Of a DNA stretch of 64,000 bases, positions 1-7,502 are shown piece by piece. The notes under the pieces are model-generated. The model did no database searches. It saw only the letters and a program-made list of their open reading frames with translations, and had not been told where the DNA came from. Position 1 is the first letter of the stretch; every line of letters starts with the position of its first letter. The position numbers and the translations under genes are program-made. This DNA comes from FEN-1250 sp038237245 (GTDB taxonomy: Bacteria; Gemmatimonadota; Gemmatimonadetes; Gemmatimonadales; Gemmatimonadaceae), in NCBI GenBank assembly GCA_038237245.1, contig JBBRYY010000001.1, positions 40,937 through 104,936 of the forward strand, given 5' to 3'.

Positions 1-1
1 C

Positions 2-493
2 GATGCGAGGCCGAAGTGCGCGTATGAAGCGGTCGAGGCAGATCTCACCGACGCGAAGGTGCGACGTGCGCTCTTTGCGCGCCTCGGAGCGCACTCGAAG
101 CGCACGCTGGTCGTCACCGAGGGGTTGCTCATCTACCTCAGCGAAGCAGAGGTGACCGCGCTCGCCACCGACCTGCACGCGGTACCCTCGTTCACGCGCT
201 GGGTGATCGACCTCGCGAGCCCGCGGCTGCTCAAAATGATGACGAAGTCGTGGGGCAAGGCGGTCGCGTCAGGAAATGCGCCCTTCAGGTTCGCGCCGCC
301 GAACGGTACCGACTACTTCCGCGAGCTTGGCTGGGAGGAGCGCGCGTATCACTCCACCATGGAGGAGGCGGAGCGCCTCGATCGCGAGATGAAGATGATG
401 TGGCTCTGGCGATTCATCGGCCGCTTCTACCCGGCGCGGATGCGCGAGGAGTTCCGGCGCATGTCGGGGACCGTAGTGCTCGAGCGGATCTAG
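2..493 (+). CDS. Class I SAM-dependent methyltransferase (leucine carboxyl methyltransferase-like), 5' truncated
   Basis: The reading frame is open from base 2 of the window, so the true start lies upstream and only the C-terminal ~163 residues are seen. The segment 'VVTEGLLIYLS' is typical of the Ppm1/leucine carboxyl methyltransferase family, preceded by an acidic 'EADLTD' stretch that normally follows the SAM-binding core. The missing N-terminus should carry the glycine-rich SAM motif. Members methylate small molecules or protein carboxyl groups; the substrate here cannot be told. The last 4 bases overlap the end of the convergent membrane protein gene. Family assignment is good, specific function unknown. 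Confidence 0.75.
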   Translation, partial: DARPKCAYEAVEADLTDAKVRRALFARLGAHSKRTLVVTEGLLIYLSEAEVTALATDLHAVPSFTRWVIDLASPRLLKMMTKSWGKAVASGNAPFRFAPPNGTDYFRELGWEERAYHSTMEEAERLDREMKMMWLWRFIGRFYPARMREEFRRMSGTVVLERI

Positions 494-1191
494 CTCGGTC
501 GAGGGAGCGTGCGCGCGGCATTCCACTCCTCGAGCGCGGCCCGGATGCGACTCGCGTTGCTGTATCGTCGGAGCCTGATGGTGTGCGTGCCGGCGGCGGT
601 GTCGATGATCGCCGCGGAGTTGGTGAGGCGAATCGCACGCACCTCGTTCCACGGTACGCTGAAGGCAGTGAAACGCGACAGCCTCGCGTGCACCCCGCTC
701 TCGTCGAGGCGAAGCTCGCGCTGCCTGCTCCGCCGCCGCGCGAGTATTCCATGCAGCAGCCCGACGATGATGGTGACGGTCCCGAGAAGGAAGTTGGGAC
801 GCGCGAAAAACGCCTTACCGCCGAGTGACGACGCGTGGATCGCCTCGACGATGAGCATCGTCCCCGCGACGAAGTCGAACCAGTTGGCGCCCGCGTGCGT
901 GTGCGAATGCGAGTCGGTGTGCGCGTGCTCCTCGGATTCCGATGTCACCGATGGCCGAGCCACCCGCCCTCGCAGCGCACGAAGATCGCGCGCGAGCATC
1001 CCGAGCAGCACCGCCGCCACGAGAACCTCTGCGTACGCGAGCAGCTCGCCGCTTCCACCCGGCGCCTGCAGCCGGTGTATGCCCGCGAAGAGCAGCGGGA
1101 CACCTGCCACGGCGTGCTGCAGCTTCTGCAACCAGATCCCGAAGTGCTCACGCCTGTCGTCCAGTACGATCGTGATCGGCGAAGGTGACAT
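490..1191 (-). CDS. Four-helix membrane protein with His-rich loop, unknown function
   Basis: I do not recognise a named family. The 233-residue protein shows about four hydrophobic segments: two near residues 20-70 and two near 105-150. They are separated by a hydrophilic loop with a His/Ser/Thr/Glu cluster ('HAHTDSHSHTHAG'). The C-terminal ~75 residues are soluble and may form a small PH-like or beta-rich domain. The His cluster could bind a metal such as Zn, Ni or Cu, but this is only inferred from composition. The ATG start directly follows a short GAGGG. It is convergent with the methyltransferase and divergent from the DedA gene. Confidence 0.55.
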   Translation of the reverse strand: MSPSPITIVLDDRREHFGIWLQKLQHAVAGVPLLFAGIHRLQAPGGSGELLAYAEVLVAAVLLGMLARDLRALRGRVARPSVTSESEEHAHTDSHSHTHAGANWFDFVAGTMLIVEAIHASSLGGKAFFARPNFLLGTVTIIVGLLHGILARRRSRQRELRLDESGVHARLSRFTAFSVPWNEVRAIRLTNSAAIIDTAAGTHTIRLRRYSNASRIRAALEEWNAARTLPRPS

Positions 1192-1310
1192 CCCTCACTA
1201 TGCGGGGCGTTGCGTCGCGGCGGAAGTCCGCGCGCGACGGTCCCCGCGGTTGACCGAGCCGCGGCGACGATCGAAGTTCAGAGCGTCGATCGTCACTCAC
1301 ACGGAGCCGC

Positions 1311-1979
1311 ATGCATTCGCTACGAGACCTCTTGCATCAGTATTCGGATCCAACGGGCCTCATCATGTGGGGCGGCTACGTCGGGCTCACGATCATCATT
1401 TTCGCCGAGACCGGGCTGCTGATCGGGTTTTTTCTTCCGGGCGATTCGCTGCTCGTGTCGGCCGGGCTGATCGCGTCGCACGGAACGCTCGACGTCTGGT
1501 TCATGTGTCTGATCTGTTCGGTGGCCGCGGTCGTCGGACAAACGGTGGGCTACGCGATCGGGCACGCGGCCGGACCGAGGCTCTTCGCGCGCGAAGACTC
1601 GATGTTCTTCAAGCGCAGCCATCTGCAACGTGCGCACAACTTCTACGAGAAGCACGGCGGCGCGACCATCGTGCTCGCGCGCTTCATGCCGATCGTGCGC
1701 ACTTTCGTCCCCGTCGTCGCGGGCGCGGCGCGGATGAGCTACCGGCCGTTTCAGCTCTTCAACGTGATCGGCGGGATCGCATGGGTATGCAGTATGCTCA
1801 TGATCGGGTACGGCCTCGGCCGCTACATTCCCGGGATCGATAAGAACATCGACAAGGTTATCATTCTAGTCATCGCGGTGTCACTTGCGCCTGCACTCAT
1901 CGGCGCGTGGCGCCGCAAGCACGCCGCGGTCGCCGCAGTCGCGACCCCGGATCTTCGCACGACATTACCGGAGGATTGA
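1311..1979 (+). CDS. DedA family membrane protein
   Basis: A 222-residue integral membrane protein of the DedA/SNARE-associated family, implicated in lipid (undecaprenyl phosphate or phospholipid) flipping and membrane homeostasis. Visible hallmarks are the early 'ETGLLIGFFLPGDSLL' segment with its acidic residue in the re-entrant loop, and the conserved arginine segment 'ARFMPIVRTFVPVVAG'. Several membrane helices follow, ending in a basic C-terminal tail. Length matches the family. Its stop codon lies one base before the superoxide dismutase ATG, and the SOD Shine-Dalgarno is inside its last codons, so the two genes are probably co-transcribed and translationally coupled. Confidence 0.92.
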   Translation: MHSLRDLLHQYSDPTGLIMWGGYVGLTIIIFAETGLLIGFFLPGDSLLVSAGLIASHGTLDVWFMCLICSVAAVVGQTVGYAIGHAAGPRLFAREDSMFFKRSHLQRAHNFYEKHGGATIVLARFMPIVRTFVPVVAGAARMSYRPFQLFNVIGGIAWVCSMLMIGYGLGRYIPGIDKNIDKVIILVIAVSLAPALIGAWRRKHAAVAAVATPDLRTTLPED

Positions 1980-1980
1980 A

Positions 1981-2589
1981 ATGGCTTTTACGCTGCCGCC
2001 GCTCGGCTACGATTACGCTGCTCTCGAGCCGCACATCGACGCGCGCACGATGGAGATTCATCACACGAAGCATCACCAGGCGTACGTCACGAACCTGAAC
2101 GCCGCGATCGAGAAGGCGCCCGAGCTCGCGGACAAGACGCTCGAGTGGCTGCTGCAGAATCTCGCATCCGTGCCCGAGGCCATTCGCAATGCCGTGCGCA
2201 ACAACGGCGGCGGCCATTGGAATCATTCCTTCTTCTGGCAGATCATCGGGCCCAAGGCGGGCGGCGATCCGGCCGGCGCCGTCGGTGAGGCGATCCAGAG
2301 CTCGTTCGGCGACTTCGCGAAGCTCAAGGAGCAGTTGAACGCCTCGGGACTCGCGCGCTTCGGCTCCGGATGGGCGTGGGTCGTGGCCGACAAGGGCGGG
2401 AAGCTCACGATCGAGAGCTCACCGAACCAGGACACGCCGATCAGCGAGAAGAAGACGCCGATCCTCGGTGTTGACGTGTGGGAGCACGCGTACTACCTGA
2501 AGTACCAGAACCGCCGCGCCGACTATCTGGCCGCGTGGTGGAACGTCGTCAACTGGGCCGAGGTCTATAAGCGGTACGAAGCGCGATAA
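1981..2589 (+). CDS. sodA: Superoxide dismutase, Mn/Fe family (Mn-type signatures)
   Basis: A 202-residue cytoplasmic dismutase converting superoxide to peroxide and oxygen. The N-terminal domain has 'EIHHTKHHQAYV' (first metal His); 'NNGGGHWNHSFFW' supplies the second. 'DVWEHAYYLKYQNRR' supplies the Asp and last His near the C-terminus. The Gly-Gly-His form in the middle motif is more like Mn enzymes than Fe enzymes, but metal use can be cambialistic. ATG 1981 is chosen over an upstream in-frame start because homology begins there and a strong GGAGG sits about 6 bases ahead, within the end of the DedA gene. It is convergent with speA. Confidence 0.95.
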   Translation: MAFTLPPLGYDYAALEPHIDARTMEIHHTKHHQAYVTNLNAAIEKAPELADKTLEWLLQNLASVPEAIRNAVRNNGGGHWNHSFFWQIIGPKAGGDPAGAVGEAIQSSFGDFAKLKEQLNASGLARFGSGWAWVVADKGGKLTIESSPNQDTPISEKKTPILGVDVWEHAYYLKYQNRRADYLAAWWNVVNWAEVYKRYEAR

Positions 2590-2608
2590 GCGCTGGCGCG
2601 CACCACGT

Positions 2609-4549
2609 TCATCGTACCGCGTCGCCTTCGAGGTAGGTATAGCCCTCGAGCCCCGCGACGTAGTCCGCGATGAACGTGTTGGCTTCCTGCCGCGTGATGT
2701 TCGTCGCGGCGGAAACCTTTCGCCGGAACGTCGTCAACAGATCGGATGCGCGGAACTGCACGTAGTTCAGCACCTCGGTCACTGTATCGCCGTGCACCAG
2801 GTCGGTCACCTCGTAGCCCGTCTCCGAGAGCCGCACGTGCACGGCGTTCGTGTCTCCGAACAGGTTATGCAGGTCGCCGAGGATTTCCTGGTAGGCACCC
2901 GTGAGGAAGATGCCGAGGATGTACGGCTCCCCCGCGCGATATGGATGCAATGACAAGCTCGGGCTTCCATTCTTTCCGCCGACGAACCGGTCAATTTTCC
3001 CGTCGGAGTCGCACGTCACGTCCTGAATCGTGCCGCGGCGCGAGGGTTCTTCATCGAGTCGGTGAATCGGGATGATCGGGAAGATCTGGTCGATCGCCCA
3101 GCTGTCGGGGAGCGACTGGAACACGGAGAAGTTGCAGAAGTAGCGGTCGATGAGCCGCGCCTCGAGCTCCTCTATGATGTCCGAGTATTCCTCGCGGTCC
3201 TTCTGCGCCATCAGCGCCACCGCGTTCACGGTCGCCGTATAGAGCTGCTCGGCCATGGCGCGCGCGCGAAGCGAGAGCACGCCGCTGTTGAAGAGCGACC
3301 GCGCGCGCTCCCTCGCGAAGGTCGCGTCATGATACACCTCGCGCGCGTCGCGTCCGGAGATCGACGTGTACGAGTCCTGGAGGTCGTGCAGAATCGTGTG
3401 ATCGTCGTCGGTGAGCACCGGCAGCTCGACGTCCTGCTGCGACTCGACGTCGATCACATTGAGGAGGAGGAGCGCGTGATGCGCGGTCAGCGCGCGCCCC
3501 GACTCGGAAATGAGATTCGGCATCGGGATCTCGAGCTCGCGGCACATCTCGGCGAGCGTGTACACCACGTCGTTCGCGTACTCCTGCACGGAGTAGTTGA
3601 CGCTGGCTGTGACCGTCGAGCCGGAGCCGTCGTAGTCGATGCCGAGACCACCGCCGACGTCGACGTGGCTCACGCGCACACCAGCGGCGTGCAGCTCGGC
3701 GTAGAAGCGCGCCACTTCCTGCAGCCCGGACTTGATGTAGCGGATGTCCGTGATCTGCGAGCCCAGGTGGAAGTGGATGAGCTTGAGCACGTCGAGTCGG
3801 CCTATCGCGCGAAGCTTGTCCACCACGCGAATGAGCTCACTCGCACTTAGTCCGAACTTCGACTTCTCGCCGCCGCTCTCGGCCCAGCGTCCGTAGCCCT
3901 CGGAGGCGAGCTTGATGCGGATGCCCGCCTGCGGCACCACGCCCATCTCGTCGGCGACGCGGAGGAGCACGTCGAGCTCGCCCTCCTGCTCGATGACGAT
4001 GAACACCTCGTGGCCGAGCTTCTGTCCCATGAGGGCGAGGCGCATGAACTCCTCGTCCTTGTAGCCGTTGCAGACGATGAGATGATCGGCAGCTTCGGTG
4101 AGCGCGAGCACGGCCTGGAGCTCGGGCTTGCTGCCGCACTCGATGCCGACGCCATACTTCGCGCCGAAGTGCACGATCTCTTCGACGACGTGGCGCTGCT
4201 GGTTGACCTTGATCGGATAGACGAGGGTGTATGTCCCCTCGTACTCGAACTCCTTGATCGCGCGATCGAACGTTCCGCAGAGTGTCTCGATGCGGGAGCG
4301 CAGGATGTCGCTGAAACGGAGGAGCACCGGGAGGCCGACGCCCTGTTCGGCGAGATCCATCGCCATGTTGAACAGGTCGAGCTTGCGATCCGGGCGGGAG
4401 AGATCGGGACAGACGACCGCATGTCCCTGCTCGTTCACGTCGAAGTAGCCGATCCCCCAGCCTTCGATGTTGTAGAGCGCGCGCGACTCGTCAATGCTCC
4501 ACGTGGTCGCTGCGACGGAAGGAGGACTTGCCTCCACTCGAGTTGCCAT
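2609..4549 (-). CDS. speA: Biosynthetic arginine decarboxylase
   Basis: A 646-residue PLP-dependent enzyme of the alanine-racemase fold type (group IV decarboxylase). It converts arginine to agmatine, the first step of polyamine synthesis by the agmatine route. The N-terminal barrel carries the PLP lysine in 'YPIKVNQQ' near residue 115. 'HFHLGSQI' and 'VDVGGGLGIDYDGS' are characteristic of SpeA, and the C-terminal beta domain ends with 'EGYTYLEGDA'. Length is normal for the family. It stands alone on the minus strand, 48 bases after the pdxH stop, so the two could be transcribed together. No agmatinase or other polyamine gene is adjacent. Confidence 0.95.
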   Translation of the reverse strand: MATRVEASPPSVAATTWSIDESRALYNIEGWGIGYFDVNEQGHAVVCPDLSRPDRKLDLFNMAMDLAEQGVGLPVLLRFSDILRSRIETLCGTFDRAIKEFEYEGTYTLVYPIKVNQQRHVVEEIVHFGAKYGVGIECGSKPELQAVLALTEAADHLIVCNGYKDEEFMRLALMGQKLGHEVFIVIEQEGELDVLLRVADEMGVVPQAGIRIKLASEGYGRWAESGGEKSKFGLSASELIRVVDKLRAIGRLDVLKLIHFHLGSQITDIRYIKSGLQEVARFYAELHAAGVRVSHVDVGGGLGIDYDGSGSTVTASVNYSVQEYANDVVYTLAEMCRELEIPMPNLISESGRALTAHHALLLLNVIDVESQQDVELPVLTDDDHTILHDLQDSYTSISGRDAREVYHDATFARERARSLFNSGVLSLRARAMAEQLYTATVNAVALMAQKDREEYSDIIEELEARLIDRYFCNFSVFQSLPDSWAIDQIFPIIPIHRLDEEPSRRGTIQDVTCDSDGKIDRFVGGKNGSPSLSLHPYRAGEPYILGIFLTGAYQEILGDLHNLFGDTNAVHVRLSETGYEVTDLVHGDTVTEVLNYVQFRASDLLTTFRRKVSAATNITRQEANTFIADYVAGLEGYTYLEGDAVR

Positions 4550-4597
4550 GCGGCGAATCTTACGGACTGCGTGTGCGCTTCAACAGTACCGATTCCG

Positions 4598-5179
4598 TCA
4601 CGGAAAGAGGCGGCGCATCGTCCAGCGGTCGCCGTCGCGCTCGAAGAGGCGGCGTTCGTGCAGGCGGAAGTCGCCCGCGTGCCAGAACTCGATGCGCGCG
4701 GGCTTCACGCGGCGCCCGGTCCAGTATGGCGGACGCGGCACGGCTTTGTTCGCATAGAGCTGCTCGACTTCGAGCACACGTCCGCGGAGTTCGTCCATGC
4801 TCGAGAGCGTCTCGCTCTGGCGGGAGGCCCATGCGCCGATCTGGCTCTCTCGCGCGCGCGACGCGAAGTACGCCTCCGCCTCGGCGTCGGTCACCGGCTC
4901 GACAATGCCCTCGATGCGGATTTGTGTGTCGAGCGCGGCCCAGTAGAAGCAGAGCGCGGCGCGCGGCGTGGCGATGAGCTCGCGCCCCTTCCGGCCGTTG
5001 AGATTCGTGTAGAAGACGAAGCCGCGCTCGTCGACGCTCTTGAGCAGGACGATGCGGACGGAGGGCGAACCGTCGGTGCTCACCGTCGCGAGCGACATCG
5101 CCGTCGGATCGGGGAGACGTGAGCGGTCCACGGCCTGGGCCTGCGCGAAGAGCGCGCGAAATTCCTCGATGGGATCCAT
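4598..5179 (-). CDS. pdxH: Pyridoxamine 5'-phosphate oxidase
   Basis: A 193-residue FMN flavoprotein that oxidises pyridoxamine or pyridoxine phosphate to pyridoxal phosphate. It is recognisable from 'AMSLATVSTDGSPSVRIVLLK', the FMN-binding 'FYTNLNGRKGREL', and the C-terminal 'RPPYWTGRRVKPARIEFW' with the substrate-binding arginines. Length is slightly short but within the family range. It lies just upstream of speA on the same strand. The product cofactor PLP is needed by SpeA and by the several PLP enzymes elsewhere in the window, though this need not mean co-regulation. Confidence 0.95.
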   Translation of the reverse strand: MDPIEEFRALFAQAQAVDRSRLPDPTAMSLATVSTDGSPSVRIVLLKSVDERGFVFYTNLNGRKGRELIATPRAALCFYWAALDTQIRIEGIVEPVTDAEAEAYFASRARESQIGAWASRQSETLSSMDELRGRVLEVEQLYANKAVPRPPYWTGRRVKPARIEFWHAGDFRLHERRLFERDGDRWTMRRLFP

Positions 5180-5257
5180 GGGTGAAAGGTATTCGCGCGG
5201 CGCGCGAATCGAAGGCGGGCGTTGCGAAGCGGGTGCGTTTCCCGTCCATTACGAGCC

Positions 5258-6433
5258 GTGACCTACGATCCCAGACTGGTTCCCGTCGCGCCGACGCAGG
5301 GCGCGCCTACATCGATCGCGCTGACGCCCTTCTGGATCGGCTCGGCGCCCAATTCGGCGCTGGCGCTACTCCTTCCTGGCGTGGCGTCGCGCCACGTCGC
5401 GATCATGGAGCGCGAGGACGGCTTTTATCTGTCACCGGTAGCCGGTGTGCATCCCGCACCGACGCTGAACGGCCGCTCGGTGAGCGGGCTGACGCGCGTG
5501 CAGAATGGCGACGTGATCCAGGTGGTTCCAGGATCGGTGTGGCGTCTGGAGACCGGGGAGCCGCTGCCCGTCCAGGCGACGGACAATGAAGGGGGCGAGT
5601 TCGTGCCCGTCGCCGCGCGGAGTGGGAAGCGGAAAAAGAAGAGGAAGGCGAAACGCGGCGGCGGTGGCGGAGTCTGGCGCTCGATCGCGATCTGGACGGC
5701 AGTGCTCGTAGTGGTCGCGCTGCTCGTCGTCGCGGGGGTGTCGGTGTACCGCGGCGCGACGGACGAGTCGCGGGTGACCCCGCTCTCCGACAACGACGCG
5801 ACGCTCTTCGACTCGCTGCTGCTGGTGAGCTACGATCACATGGAGCGTGGCTCGACGCTGCTCGATCTCGGGCTCAACGATCAGGCGCTGCAGGAATTCG
5901 CGCGGTCGACGAACGTGATCGAGACGAGCCGGCTGCGCGACAACCCGTGGGTGAAGCCGCGGATCGCATCGCTCGAGGCGACGATCGGCGAGATCTATCG
6001 AACGCGGAGCCAGAACGTCCCGGCGCAGTACAGGAATGCGAAGGCGACGGTGAGCACCGCTTCATCGCTCAAGGCGCAGCTGAGCGCCGCGGACTTCGCA
6101 ACGAGATTCGGCTCGATGGAGGCGCGCTTTGCGTCGCAATTTCATCGACAGGTCGTGGTCACCGGACGCGATCATCCCGAACATCTCTCGCTCTATGGCA
6201 GGGGCGGAGCGATCGACATGCGCGTCAATGATCTCTCGCGCGATCAGGTGCAGTGGATCGTGGCGAACTGCAGGGCGGCGGGGATTCGCGTGAAGGATTT
6301 TTCCACGGACTCCGTGCTGCAGGCGCAGATCCAGAGCGCGATCAAGGCTGGGCTATCGGATCGCGCGGGGACGGGGGTGCATCTGCACGTGGATCGCTTC
6401 GCGGACCGGCACGATAGGTACACGGTGAGCTGA
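5258..6433 (+). CDS. FHA-TM-M15 peptidase-like membrane protein
   Basis: Start GTG 5258 (a TTG 36 bases upstream is possible) gives 391 residues. An N-terminal FHA-like fold (about 19-100) shows 'WIGS', 'SRH' and 'NGRSV', the pattern of phosphothreonine readers. A Lys/Arg-rich linker, one membrane helix (about 140-164) and a ~225-residue extracytoplasmic region follow. The last ~90 residues contain 'YGRGGAIDMRV' and 'GVHLHVD', resembling the zinc-binding arrangement of M15 D,D-peptidases (A-x-D and H-x-H). The first His of the usual motif is shifted (H-x4-G). Cytoplasmic FHA with a periplasmic wall-cleaving domain would suit an anchor that opens peptidoglycan for the adjacent injection machine. 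It is convergent with the FHA gene at 6451. The peptidase call is tentative. Confidence 0.6.
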   Translation: MTYDPRLVPVAPTQGAPTSIALTPFWIGSAPNSALALLLPGVASRHVAIMEREDGFYLSPVAGVHPAPTLNGRSVSGLTRVQNGDVIQVVPGSVWRLETGEPLPVQATDNEGGEFVPVAARSGKRKKKRKAKRGGGGGVWRSIAIWTAVLVVVALLVVAGVSVYRGATDESRVTPLSDNDATLFDSLLLVSYDHMERGSTLLDLGLNDQALQEFARSTNVIETSRLRDNPWVKPRIASLEATIGEIYRTRSQNVPAQYRNAKATVSTASSLKAQLSAADFATRFGSMEARFASQFHRQVVVTGRDHPEHLSLYGRGGAIDMRVNDLSRDQVQWIVANCRAAGIRVKDFSTDSVLQAQIQSAIKAGLSDRAGTGVHLHVDRFADRHDRYTVS

Positions 6434-6450
6434 GGTAGACAACCTCGGCG

Positions 6451-7497
6451 CTACGTAAACAAAAACTTGATCCGACTCACATCCGCTAGCACGAACTCAT
6501 CCCCGTCGTCGAGGTTGTGATCCTCGCCGCGATCGAGCTTCTGGTCGTTCAGCGACGTCCCGTTCTGCGATGAGTCGACCAGCCAGAAGCCGCCGTCCTT
6601 CCTGATGATCGAGCAGTGATAGCGGGAGATCACGCTCTCGCTGTCGCTCAGGACGAGGTCGTTCTGCTCCTCCGGCTTGTCGCCCATCGCCGCGCCGATG
6701 CGAAAGACATCCTTGTCGAGCGCGATCAGCTTTCCCCGCCCCACGCCGTCGACGACCTTGAGAATCGCCTTGCGCGCCGCAGCGGCTGCTCTCGCGTCCT
6801 TGTCGTGATCGCGCTTGGCGCGCAGTAGCTGGATCACCAGCAGTACGCCCGCTACCGCGACGGCGAGCACGATCGCCCCGATGATGAACAGCTTCTTGCG
6901 CGTCGCGGCCGATTTCCGCTTGTCCGCGATCGCCGCCTTGAGCGAGACGGCCCGCGGATCGTCCGGCGCCGTCGAGAGGACGTCGTCGACCTGGCTGTCC
7001 GCCGTCTTCAGGTCCCCCGCATCGAGCGCGGTCTCCGCCGCACGCAGCTTGTCGCGCTTCGCCGCGACGGCATCCTCCTTCGACTTCTGTGAGGCCGCAT
7101 CGCGCGCGTGCGCCGCGTCGATGTCCTTCTGCGCCTGATCGAAGCCCATGCGCGCTTCGGTGTCGGAGCCGTCGATGATCAGCACCATCTTGAAGAGCTC
7201 CGCTCGCTCCTCGGCGCCCGCTTCGGTCGTATCCCGATTCAGCGCCTTCTCGCGCGCCTGCTTGATCAGACGATCCTTGTCGGCCGCCTGCTCGGGAGTG
7301 AGCGCGTTCGGAGGCGTGACCGGCGGCGCCTGAGCCGCGGCGGCAGCCGGTGCGGCCGCGGGCGGAGGTGGAGGCGGCTTCTTTTTTTTCCAGAAGAAGA
7401 TGCCCTGCGCGTGCGCGCTCGCAGGCGCGAGCGACGCGATCGCGAACGCGGCGCCGAGCAGCACGTGGCGCAGCGCGAGCCCCCGCGTGCGGCGCAT
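6451..7497 (-). CDS. Membrane-anchored FHA domain protein of the injection-system cluster
   Basis: The 348-residue product starts with a signal peptide (cleavage likely near residue 31) and a short run 'WKKKKPPPPPP'. A helical, TPR-like extracytoplasmic segment (about 65-195) follows, then a membrane helix (about 202-225) and a C-terminal cytoplasmic FHA domain (about 247-345). The FHA carries the core residues 'RIG', 'SRYHCS' and 'NGTSLN', so phosphothreonine binding looks intact. It is the last gene of the minus-strand run, 5 bases after the ClpV stop. In many type VI systems an FHA protein (TagH/Fha) couples threonine phosphorylation to assembly. The signal peptide and periplasmic arm are unlike the usual soluble Fha. 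Confidence 0.8.
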   Translation of the reverse strand: MRRTRGLALRHVLLGAAFAIASLAPASAHAQGIFFWKKKKPPPPPPAAAPAAAAAQAPPVTPPNALTPEQAADKDRLIKQAREKALNRDTTEAGAEERAELFKMVLIIDGSDTEARMGFDQAQKDIDAAHARDAASQKSKEDAVAAKRDKLRAAETALDAGDLKTADSQVDDVLSTAPDDPRAVSLKAAIADKRKSAATRKKLFIIGAIVLAVAVAGVLLVIQLLRAKRDHDKDARAAAAARKAILKVVDGVGRGKLIALDKDVFRIGAAMGDKPEEQNDLVLSDSESVISRYHCSIIRKDGGFWLVDSSQNGTSLNDQKLDRGEDHNLDDGDEFVLADVSRIKFLFT

Positions 7498-7502
7498 CGT
7501 CG

